From: Aphelocoma coerulescens | Taxonomy: Eukaryota; Chordata; Aves; Passeriformes; Corvidae | DNA length: 64,000 bases | Assembly (NCBI RefSeq): GCF_041296385.1 | Contig: NC_091017.1 | Span: forward strand, 46,509,714 to 46,573,713 | Direction of reading: 5' to 3' | Made by a program: the position numbers and the translations under genes | Shown here: in pieces, positions 35,301 to 45,000 of the stretch | How positions within the stretch are numbered: the first letter of the stretch is position 1 | Layout: every line of letters starts with the position of its first letter | The notes under the pieces: generated by a model | What the model was told of the DNA's origin: nothing | The model's input: the letters and a program-made list of their open reading frames with translations, nothing else | Databases searched by the model: none

Positions 35301-38252
35301 CAGATCCCATGGAAGGTTACCAGGGTTCACCATATCCAGAAATCGATAATTTTGTTCGTTCTTTGGTTAACAAAGATGGGCTGCAAGGAGGTAAAGAGGC
35401 CACCTTTACTATTTACAAATTAGTCTTCTGCAGCACTATTTCTAAAGAATTTAAAGAATTAATTTTGTTTTTCCTCAGGGATACGACAATGGAGTTACTT
35501 CTCTCTCAAAGAACTAATTATTTATGATATTTCTGGTTACCGTTGGTGTGAAAATATCGGAAGAGCTCACAAAAGTAACAACATAATGTATGTTCTTTAA
35601 CTATTCAGTTTAAAACAGCTTTATTTATTTTCCTGTTCAACTGTTACTCTCAAAAAATGCTGAGAAAACTCTTATGAATAGAATCAGCAACTGTTACCAT
35701 TTCTGCTGCCTTGCTCTTTTTTATTTTTTATTTACAAACCCCCCCCCCCCCCCCAAACCAAAGAAACGATTTATCCTCCCCCAAGTTTACTTTGTGATAA
35801 CTGGACCTTTATTTCTTATAGTTCTATGAATATTCATGGTATTTAAAATATGGGCCCAAAGATGCTAACGTAAAATTCAGAGTATGTTTAAGCTATTAAG
35901 CAGTACTATGCTTTGATACTTCCCAGCTAGGAAGCTGAAAAATGAGAAAGCAAGCAGACCTCTCTTGAATTAATTTACAGTGCATCTGAAACTACATTCT
36001 TAGGTTATTAAAATGACTCTGTCATTTGAGCCAATTGACAATTGCCATTTTAGAATGGTAATTCCTGTAACATAAACCAAGATGAGTTTTGCTAGTGACT
36101 CTACAAGGCCTCAGATTGCCTCTAGTTTTAACAAAATAAGTGATGGAAAGTCAGGTTTTTAGATTATGTTAGAATTACAGCATATAATTAGTATAAGTAT
36201 TTTAACTTAAAAATAATGTTATGTAAGATTTAAAATCACTGAAACATAAGGAATGTGTTTTTGTCTGTTTTTTATTAAAAAAACCCCACACCTAGATGAA
36301 CTTGCTGTTCCTCAAGTGAGTTGCTTAAAGTTTGGTTATTTCTAAAACACAGTTGAAAAAGCTGGGGTGGCCTATTCAGCTGGCAGAAAATAGTGATTTT
36401 ATTTGGCTTTTATAATGCAATTATCTGTAACAGCAGCAGCAACAAAATCTTATCTTACAGATAAGTCCCATATGCTAATCTTAATTTGATGTAATGAAAC
36501 TTAATGTAATGAAGTTGACTAAATTTCACTTTCAGATGTTAGTCTTAAAAAATTATTTCTTTTAACTTAAGAAGCCTGAAGTTTACTAAAAATCATACAA
36601 AACAAGTGTGGAATAAGTCTGCCAAGAGTATGAAAGCAATGTGCATAGCTGAGGACAAACAAAACCTGTTCATTTAGAGTTTCCTACTGTATGAATTTAC
36701 TTCATTTATGTACTGTTACTAAAAAACTAAATAATTTCATTCTTAGGATTTTGGTAGATCTAAAGAATGAAGTCTGGTATCAAAAGTGTCACGATCCTGT
36801 CTGCAGAGAACAAAACTTCAAATCACAAAGTAAGTAGCTTGTGATCTCAATTATATTTAATACTTTTGGGAATGTTAACTTTAATTAATGCCTTATGTTT
36901 GATTTAGGTTTTCCATTACCGCCTGGGATATGCCTCCCATCTCTTTTCAAAGAGGTACGTTTTTGTCCTATTGAGATGTTCTTCTGAGTCTCTAGAAGCC
37001 CTTGGATATTCCCACTAACATCCCAGTCTGCTGGGAGAGCTCCACTCACTGTTACAGTGATATAGAAGAGGTCCCCAGAGCAGCTGTGCTGGTGTAGTAG
37101 CTCCATATATTCATTTTTAAGTTCTCCAGCAGTGCTAAGTTACTGAAATTGCCTAACTTCACCAGGGACTAAAGACTTTCTTCTGTTCTGATGTGAACAG
37201 CAGTTCCCAACTTCTAAGCCACAAGGCTGCTCCAGGTGCAGAGCAGAAAAACTGCCCAAGTCTAGCTCTGCTGTGCATGTCTGACTTCATGCTGGGCAAG
37301 GTAAAACAGAACTGGTTCTGGAACATGTGAGTCAGCCAGAGTCAAATACAAGTCAGTCACCTTCACTTTTGAAATTCATTTATCTCCATTTTAGTGTAAA
37401 CAGCACGTTTCCCCAAACAGGTAGAATATTTCAACTGACCTGATACTGCACGTAGACTCTACACCCTGAACATACGAGTTTTTCCACTGCTTAGGCAATA
37501 AGAATGGGCATTTTTGCAACTTTTAAATTTAAATATACAGCTCTAAATGTCACACAGCAGAATGGCATGTTAAGCTCTCTCAAGCAGCCCATCAATAGCT
37601 ATTAGTGTTATTTCATAGAAAGTGTCATTTAACTATTTTCAGGTCCTGACAGTATCTTTGAACAGACTAAAGTTAGTCAATCTTGTATTATTTTATGAAG
37701 CTGTATTCAAGAGGCTACTTGTATGGTGCTAGAAAAATAACATCCTTATTTTGTTAAGTATGTTCTACTCCTATTAAAATAGGCTTCCACAGGTTAATGT
37801 GGGTATCCATGAACATGCTGGAAAAGCTTGTCCTGTTGGCCAGCTTTCTGCAGTATCCATTCTGTGTGACAGCACAAGCTTCACACTTGCAGAGCAGTTA
37901 AAGGTATGAAGAGTATTTTCATATGCAGTGTTCTTGTTTCTCAAAGGAAGAAGAGTCCACGCACACGGATGACAGGGGCCACACAGAAGGAAAAGTAAAT
38001 CCACATTCTAATGTGTCAGACTTGTCAAAAAGCTCAGTAGCTCCAGAGAACAGCTGGACTCAAGACCTCCTGTTGTCAGACAGCGAGTGGGAAAACACAA
38101 GTGATGATGCCTGTTTCCTAGAAGCTGCTGAAGACGTGGAACTAGCCGAAGCTGCAGATGATAGTCTGAATTATGCCATGGAAGAAATCTCGGATGAAGT
38201 TCTTTTGGAAGCTTTAAGGAGAGAAGACACCTACACTAAAGAAGGCAGCTGA
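26202..38252 (+). CDS. PRIMPOL: PrimPol, primase and DNA-directed polymerase (spliced)
   Basis: Archaeo-eukaryotic primase-superfamily enzyme of nucleus and mitochondria that reprimes DNA synthesis past lesions and structured DNA. Twelve coding exons: 26202-26381, 27425-27516, 28516-28657, 30102-30249, 31575-31859, 33433-33595, 34795-34892, 35304-35390, 35479-35587, 36747-36829, 36908-36954 and 37947-38252. They total 1740 nt, or 579 residues (human 560), and all phases agree. Catalytic acidic residues D116 and E118 lie in LYFDLEF, SRHLIF follows, and the third acidic residue is D281 in LFVDLG. The zinc-finger ligands C422, H429, C449 and C454 are all present, offset three residues from human. 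The acidic C-terminus keeps both RPA-binding segments (DDACFLEAAEDVELAEAADD and ISDEVLLEALR). The start MKRKWQERLKKVEERASHYE matches the family N-terminus. I recognise no broken or missing key residue. Confidence 0.97.
27425..27516 (+). CDS. PRIMPOL: PRIMPOL coding exon 2
   Basis: Encodes DVHVFALEKN...YLVTTYKELWFYY. Donor GTGAGT; ends in phase 2 with a split threonine codon. Confidence 0.95.
28359..28408. repeat. AT-rich palindrome pair
   Basis: A perfect 20-bp palindrome at 28359-28378 (GGCTAC arms around a TA core) is followed by an inverted repeat at 28388-28408 with 8-bp arms (GTAGTATA) and a 5-nt spacer. Located in PRIMPOL intron 2, about 110 bp before exon 3. It could extrude as a cruciform or hairpin. 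Confidence 0.85.
28516..28657 (+). CDS. PRIMPOL: PRIMPOL coding exon 3 (catalytic DxE)
   Basis: Encodes CYEVIPEKDACKLYFDLEF with catalytic D116 and E118, then KPANPGADGK. Acceptor CCTTAG, donor GTAAAC. Confidence 0.96.
30102..30249 (+). CDS. PRIMPOL: PRIMPOL coding exon 4
   Basis: Encodes LKELYGVNCSSKDVLNLDSS and the conserved DEKFSRHLIF nucleotide-binding segment. Acceptor ATTTCAG, donor GTAAGT. Confidence 0.95.
31575..31859 (+). CDS. PRIMPOL: PRIMPOL coding exon 5
   Basis: The longest internal exon. A variable acidic/serine-rich middle is followed by LDFSFLIVNDKEG and LFVDLG, which carries D281. Acceptor TTTTTAAG, donor GTAAAT. Confidence 0.94.
33433..33595 (+). CDS. PRIMPOL: PRIMPOL coding exon 6
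   Basis: Encodes VYTKNRNFRMYKSSKAGKN and EAYFLSSLICNI. The RNFRxYKSSK segment is strongly conserved in PrimPol. Acceptor TCCTGTAG, donor GTAATT, phase 2. Confidence 0.94.
34625..34700 (-). mobile_element. Diverged CR1 3' fragment
   Basis: AATCACAGGCTGAGCAAGAT followed by a TGGCAGGGACCTCTGGAGG block resembles a decayed antisense CR1 terminus, whose usual form contains GGAAGGGACCTTTGGAG. Short and degenerate, in the intron before PRIMPOL exon 7. Confidence 0.4.
34795..34892 (+). CDS. PRIMPOL: PRIMPOL coding exon 7
   Basis: Weakly conserved linker exon (ASDDIKVLSSGFSEKERK) between the catalytic core and the zinc finger. Assigned by phase and splice sites (acceptor CTTTCTTCAG, donor GTACCT) more than by similarity. 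Confidence 0.85.
35304..35390 (+). CDS. PRIMPOL: PRIMPOL coding exon 8
   Basis: Encodes GYQGSPYPEIDNFVRSLVNK and DGLQG. Matches the family SPYPE and SLVNKDG segments. Acceptor GTTTAACAG, donor GTAAAG. Confidence 0.95.
35479..35587 (+). CDS. PRIMPOL: PRIMPOL coding exon 9 (zinc ligands C, H)
   Basis: Encodes YRWCENIGRAHKSNNI with zinc ligands C422 and H429. Only 88 bp of intron separates it from exon 8. Acceptor TTCCTCAG, donor GTATGT. Confidence 0.96.
35739..35754 (+). repeat. Homopolymer C16
   Basis: Sixteen consecutive C in PRIMPOL intron 9. On the minus strand it is a G16 run able to form quadruplex-type structure. Length is prone to sequencing error. Confidence 0.9.
36747..36829 (+). 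CDS. PRIMPOL: PRIMPOL coding exon 10 (zinc ligands C, C)
   Basis: Encodes LVDLKNEVWYQKCHDPVC with zinc ligands C449 and C454. Acceptor ATTCTTAG, donor GTAAGT. Confidence 0.96.
36908..36954 (+). CDS. PRIMPOL: PRIMPOL coding exon 11
   Basis: A 47-nt exon encoding FPLPPGICLPSLFKE. Acceptor TTGATTTAG, donor GTACGT. The downstream junction LFKE|EEE matches the human LFKEEEE. Confidence 0.93.
37947..38252 (+). CDS. PRIMPOL: PRIMPOL coding exon 12 (last, RPA-binding tail)
   Basis: Acidic C-terminal exon with both RPA-binding motifs. Acceptor TTTCTCAAAG, stop TGA at 38250-38252. Confidence 0.95.
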   Translation, partial: EEESTHTDDRGHTEGKVNPHSNVSDLSKSSVAPENSWTQDLLLSDSEWENTSDDACFLEAAEDVELAEAADDSLNYAMEEISDEVLLEALRREDTYTKEGS

Positions 38253-38625
38253 GCACAGGCCTGGCCAGCAATGAATGACACTTGTGTGTCATGTGCTGGT
38301 GTAAAAGGTCCTGCAGGGTAGTTCACAAGCACCACTCCAGAGCTGTAAGACAAAGAATGGAGTGCCTGGGTGAACTTCAGTAGGCATGAGGAGATCATGG
38401 AAGATTATGTGGGGGCTGAAGAGGATTGGACTAAAAAAATTAATGTCATGAATGCTGCTCCAAGCTTAGCACTTTTAACGCTCTTTGCGGTACAGTTTCT
38501 ATTTTGGTAGTTGTATGTCCAAGTTTTATTGAGAAGCCAACAAAACAGACTTTCTTCATTTCCATAAACAGGATGAAATAATATATTTCAAGTGCAGATT
38601 TAATAAAAAGATTTGTCTATTCATC
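38253..38625 (+). other. PRIMPOL: PRIMPOL 3' UTR
   Basis: Non-coding stretch after the TGA stop to just past the AATAAA at 38602-38607. The end is inferred from the signal and a GT-rich downstream stretch. Confidence 0.7.
38602..38607 (+). promoter_or_regulatory. PRIMPOL: PRIMPOL poly(A) signal
   Basis: AATAAA 350 nt after the PRIMPOL stop, followed by T/GT-rich sequence (GATTTGTCTATTC and AAAGTCTGTGTTC). Confidence 0.8.
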
Positions 38626-38728
38626 TTTGTTCAACCAAAGTCTGTGTTCTCTTTATGAATATATTCCTTTCAAGATTACTTTAATAGCACAAGATTAACA
38701 CCCAACATTGTTCAGAGTACAGAAAAGT

Positions 38729-38734
38729 TTTATT
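38729..38734 (-). promoter_or_regulatory. CENPU: CENPU poly(A) signal
   Basis: AATAAA on the minus strand about 145 nt after the CENPU stop. It is followed in the transcript by the GT-rich TGTTGGGTGTT. Confidence 0.8.
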
Positions 38735-38877
38735 ACATGTACTGGGATTGCTGTTTCCTTTCATTGATATTCTGACACTATCTGACAATAGAAAGATACA
38801 ATCTTAAGTAATTGACTTCTTTTAAAGACTGAAACAAAATAAGAGTAACAATGATTAAAAAAGTCTTAAAAAGACAC

Positions 38878-39015
38878 TTAATTTTTCTTTGATCTCCGCT
38901 CTTTTTGTACAGCCAGAGCCTCTTCCAGTTTCATATTGATATTCTCAAAGTGCCTTTCTGCTCCTAGAATTCTCCGAGACTCCACCAGAAGTGCAGGGAG
39001 GCTGGAAGTTCCATA
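38878..39015 (-). CDS. CENPU: CENPU coding exon 11 (last)
   Basis: Encodes YGTSSLPALLVESRRILGAE and a basic tail ending KKN before the TAA at 38878-38880. Acceptor CTTATCAACAG. Confidence 0.95.
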   Translation of the reverse strand, partial: YGTSSLPALLVESRRILGAERHFENINMKLEEALAVQKERRSKKN

Positions 39016-42000
39016 CTGTTGATAAGGAAATAAAGTTGCAAGGCAATGTTTTTAACTCTTGGAAAGATCACTTACGTATCAGTATTTATTCTTCCTCTGT
39101 CTAAAGTGGTGCAACATGACTTTTAAAAGTGAACAACAGCCAAAATCAGAGCGTCTTCTGAAATGAGAGGATTTCCCTTACATGTGGCAGGTGTGTAAGC
39201 CTTATCCACAGAAAATACCGCGCCAGGTCCTGGGTACAATGGGAATGAGTTCTAAGGTTACATGAGAAGTTACTCTGGTCATGAAATACCAGCACTGTTC
39301 TTAGCATTAAATATCTCACATGGAAGTGCCAGAGCTTTCCCTACTTTTGAACAGTAACAACAGAAAAAATTTATTACTTCTGTCTCACTGTTAATCTTCA
39401 ACTTCTATAAAAAAGTTACTATTAAGGACAACTGTTTCATTTCTATGTCCTTTGAATTCCTGGACACTGAGAGCAAGGCAGCAGAATCCTCTCTGAAATA
39501 CTTCATCTTCTAACATGAGACCAAAAAAAACGAGTGAGATGCTACAGTACAGTTCAGCAGTGATTCTCAAGTTGCAATTAACAATTGACAATTAACAAAA
39601 TACTGCTACTTAAGAGATGTTAAATACATTTCATAAATTTAAATAAAAACACTAATAAAACTGAAACACATGCAGCGTATGTACTTACTACCACTTTTGC
39701 TTTTGGGTTTTCTTCTCCGTAATCCAAACAGTCTTGCCGTAGCTCCTTTAAATCAGTAATTAATTCAACTGTTTGCCTCAAGGAAGATTTCCTTTCCTGT
39801 ACCTCAGCATATTCTCTTTGTAGTTGTGTCAGTTGTGGTTCAGCTCTGAAAAAAGATCAAGACTTTGATGCTTGCATCTGCATATTTATTGCATGAATAA
39901 CTATGACCCTATTTCCTCTGAAGGAGTTCTTAAAGGTTGGTCAGAGATACAAAACACAGGTTTCTATAGGGTAGTGTTTAATTAGAAAGTGTGTTACTTA
40001 AACAGGGGTGTGAGTCCAAATCCACCAGAAAGACCCAAACCTCTCTTTTGAGTCTGACAGTGTAGCCACTCCTTCTTAAGCATGTGAGTTTTTCAAGTGT
40101 AGTTTCTTAAATACAAGGTGTTCTGCTTCTGCACCCCCCTGCCTGCAAGCTCAGTTGTTCAGTGCTTATGCTGAAGCCTATTCAGGATCTACAAACTACC
40201 TACACCTCTGCTAAATAAGCTGGAGTGCTTGATCCTTTGAAGTAGCACTCCAAAAACTGAGCACCAACAGTGATTTTCATCCAACAGGGTTGCAGATAAA
40301 AAGGTTTCTTAAAATGATCAAAGGATTGAAACACAACATCTAAAAGAGTGTAGGCAGCTTTCAGTCTGTGAGGGAGCTCAAACCATTTTGAGGGATGACT
40401 TCAAATAGTTCTCTGGGCAAAGTTTGTCAACAGTACTACAAAGAAAAATGCCTCTCATGGCCATAGAGAAAAGGTTTTGATGCTGTTTTTGTGGGTCCAA
40501 GTCCACGGTTCCCTACAGAGTTACCTTACAGGGTGTATGTTAAATGCAGCTTCAGTATAAAGCTTGTCACTAGCAACCTGAGGGATTTGGGGAAGTCTAA
40601 TGGTTCTTCCAAAGAACATAATTCCTGTGGTGTGTATCTAAATGACACTTATTAATGCCAAGTTAGGGAAGGGGAATTGTGTGGCCACAGGAGAAGGAAG
40701 CAAACATGCAGAGTATGTACTTACTACCACTTTTGCTTTTGGGTTTTCTTCTCTATAATCCAAACAAAAAGCATGTACTAACCATGCACCCCTGCCAAAC
40801 TGCAGAGGTGAAATACAATCTCTCACCTCAAAACCAAAAAAGTCCTCTGTATTAACTTTGTAAATTTATGATCCAGCACCTTTGCAATTCAAATCATAAC
40901 TCTGGTGTTCTCCCTATGAACGTATGGCGTGAAACACCCTCCAGTAACTAATTAGCTAAGAGAACTTGCAAGAATGACCATCTAGGCAACTGAAGTATGT
41001 AAAGGAGAGATTCTCATGAGCTTTTATAAAAACAAAAAGCAAGACAGCAGTAGTTTCATCAAAATAAAAGGAAAGAACAGAAGAAGTTACTTTCCCTTCC
41101 GAGTTACAAGATATCAGACTTCTTAAGTTCTTCAGGCTATTATTGTTGATCATTAGAAACACACCCAATTAGCTCTTCTCTGAGTTGCACCAGTTGCTGC
41201 CTTTTCTTTTTGATGTTTATTATTGCCTGAAACAAACAATGAACAAAGTCTGTGAAACAGTTACTAAAACTTCAAAGGCAAACAACTCAAATTTCATTGT
41301 CTTTTTTTTATCTGAGGTTTTATACAGATTCTCATTGTGGAAGATTCTAAGACACCAGACCTGATAAACTGCCATATTTTACTAAACACTTTAAAGCTGT
41401 TTAAAATGTCAAACTCTAATCTCCATCCAAAATTTCTCTTAAGAAACACTGGATTTACAAGCATACAAAAGGAGTTTGTGACATTTTGATTTCAAACATT
41501 ATCAACTCTAGGAGGTTTTAGTTTTAAAAATGCAAATTAATACAAATGTATGTTCAGGATGATTGGCATAACTAAGTAAGCTTTCTTTACTAAAACATAC
41601 AGTTTAAAAAAAAAAAAGGATCACCCAAAACTGATCATAAAAGTAAATTTAGTTTAGCAACTAAAAATTTGATTTTAAACAAATGGCTAAGGGGCAAACT
41701 AAGGACAAATCTGAGTGGCTGCGAATGCTAGGAGTGTATTAAGATTTTCATTTTACATGCAGAGCAGCTTACCCTATCACCTCAAGTCAACAAGACTTTA
41801 GCATATTAACTGCTACTTCTCAGGATAAGCTTTATGTTGACTTTATTTGTTAAAGCTATTTTGCCATTGAAAATTTTTGCAGAAGATGTTAATTTGGGCA
41901 AAAATCCAGACAGTGCCTAAGCTGCTCTTAAATCTCTCCTCTGTAGGGCATTCACCTCTCCCTGATGAAACCACTGCAGTGTTTTTCTGCCCTTACACTA

Positions 42001-45000
42001 GTGCCTTCTCCTGTCAACATTCCTGCTGCATTTTCAGTGAATTACTGCTTACTCTGAATGAAGAGAGGAACTGTCTTCCTCTGAACAAAAACTCTGCATC
42101 TATTTAGGGAATGCAATTGCCTGAGACTTCCCTTCTTTAAATTAAGCAATCCAATTCTATCCTCACAGGTTGCTATCTTTGCTACTCTCCTAAATTTTAT
42201 ATTCATTTATGTTTCTTTAAGGTTAGCTCCCATTATTTAACTAGCTCTCCAGAGGCCTCACCATTACTCATTAAAAAAACCCAAACCAAAAAGCCAAAAG
42301 AGAATTGACATGGGTAGGTCTTACCCATCCCAATGTGCATTCCTTCTTTTTACACTGTACAGCAGTATACATATGGAGTTTGCAATCCACCACATTTACT
42401 CAAAGCTTTTCCAAAAAACCTCTGGTGGTTCCCTAACCTCTATTTGTGCAGTTGATTCTGAGTATAGCACACCTTTTTGCCAATTATTTTATTTCTTCCA
42501 GTCAAGTTCTTGACATTCCAATGCCCACAACGGTATGCTGCACAATGTAGTGATATGTATGTATTTACCTTAGCATTCTTTTTCTTCATGTTCTTTAATT
42601 CCTGGACTCCTGCTATCTAGAGAGAAGAAGAATTACAGATTGACTATGGATCTTGAGTTCATCACTGTCCTCCTAAAAACATGGTTGCAAGAATTACTTT
42701 GGAGTAACATAAAAAGCTATTTAAAAAGCCAACCCTGGTTCAAAGGGACATCACCGGTTGTGTATCGGTTCTTTCCTCTCTCCTCATGCCAGAGGAAAAC
42801 TGTTGCACAAAAGGAGTCAGTCCAAGTAATACTCCTTGTTCCAATTACTGTAATACTACATACCTTAATTTTTCTGTATCTTTATATGGATGTATAAATC
42901 TGGTAATTCTAACACTTGTTACTTCTAATGAACCACTCAGAACTATAGCTTTAATACTTACCCATTGTACTTGGCACAACTCCTGCAAAGTTCTGAGTTC
43001 ATTTTACTCATCATAATCATCTTAATCTTTGCAGCCCATAAGGTTATCACAGCATCACAGAATGGCTCAGGTTGTAAGGGACCACAATGGGTCTTCTGGC
43101 CCAACCTCCCTGCTGGAGCAGGGTCATCCTAGAGCACATGGCACAGGATTGTGTCCAGATGGTTCTGGAATATCTTACACTTAGTTGTGTTCAAAATGTT
43201 AATTTAAAAAAGCATGATTTTCCCTGGACTATGTTAGAGGCCTTACTCAGAATTCACTGAGACAGCACAAAAATAAAATCATCAACCTTTTAAAACTCTA
43301 GTCCATGAGCTTTTAAACAGTGTTTGACATAGCTGTATACTCATTTAAATTATGCAGTTCACCAGTTTTACTACATAATGATTTAGATATGACAAACACT
43401 TCAGGATTAGTGGATGCTTCCCTATTCTCAGAAGGTGACAATTTTGCAAAGTACTTGCATGACAGCAGTGTTGTGTCTAGAGGCAATTCTTGTGAAAGCC
43501 TGCACAGAGGCAACCAATCATAACCTGCACACAAAAAACTGTGTTTTCATGTCACTTATACTGACAAGAGATTGGAAACTTTTACAGCTTGTAAAATGAA
43601 TGTGTAAAGGGCAATATAAAACCACAGGTACTTTGACCACAAAATTGATTTTATTTCTGTTGTACTTACAAGATCAGTGATTTGGTCCTTGAAAGCAGAA
43701 GAGAAGTCATTGATAGCCTTTCTGCAAATGTTTGATTCTATGCTTTGTCTGGAGAAGTCAGAGAGACAAAACACAACCCATTTGGTTTAGTAAAGGGGAA
43801 ATCTCATCCAAAATCCTTCCTTTGAGTAACAAACCCCAAAGTTAAGCAGCTAGACAACTGCAGATCTTTCATATACCAGCAATAGCTTCATTTCTACCTT
43901 GAAAAATATCACCTGAGATGTGCTCTTCATGTTTGGAAAAATATCAAATCCTGGAGACCATGTCAAGATCACATGTGAAAAAACATTTTTATCATAGAAA
44001 CTTAATAATCATTACCATCAGAACATAACCATGCAATACTGATTCCCTGAAGGACAGCCCATTAGCAAAAACACAGGGATTTCTTTTTAAAACTTTGAAT
44101 ATCCAGTCATGGGAAAGCAGAATATTTACCTGTAATTTGCTGCTATCTTCTCAACTTTGGCCAGAACAACATCCAGTTCTGTAATATCTCCAGCAGATCT
44201 CTTCAGCTCTTTGGGACACCAAACCTGTAGAGAATGTGGGCTATCCACTGGGACAGCAGAATAAACATAAGCATTGCACAATTCAGGTACACACTGTAAA
44301 ACAACAGAAGAACTCTTGTGCCCACCATCAAAATAACCATCTAAAAGTTATAAATATTTTAACATGAAATTTGGGAAGAGGGATATGTAAATTATTTCAT
44401 CTGTCTTTGGCTGAGCAACTACGATAGATTTATCTGGGAACACCTTAGAACTGGGATGATCAATGATATGTAACTTAACTCTTTATTGATTCAAGCAAGC
44501 CCAGGAACACATCAGTAAACTAAGTAATACACTACACAGTGTACCGTAAACATGAATTTTGGTGTTAAAAAACTATTAGCCTGAATTTGCAACTTGCATT
44601 ACTCAAAGACTCATGAGCTTTTATATTTGTATATATTCTTCTATTAACACCATGTATGCTTCAAAAACCCACTCTACACAAATGCATTTCTTTAAACTTT
44701 GCAATAGCATTATTAACCAATTCCACTAAAAGTTAAACCATGTTTGTTCACACACTCCCCAATGTAAATCCAGTACTAAAACATGATTGGGTTCTGTTCA
44801 AAGGAAGCAAGATGGCACAAGAGAGTTTCTCCCTATTGAAAAACGCTACTGTCGTGAAGCTCCCTGTCTCAAAGGTCTTTACACCGACAGCTGCCCCTGC
44901 ACTGCAGGCAGGGACACTCCAAGTTCTACCCCACAGCTGCTGCTCCAGGCTTCCACACCAAGGAATGTACTGACACCTCTTACAGCTTCATAGCTGTGGT

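Noticed and set aside
38253..38877. Possible extra gene between PRIMPOL and CENPU
   Set aside because: The gap is fully accounted for by two 3' UTRs and their poly(A) signals.
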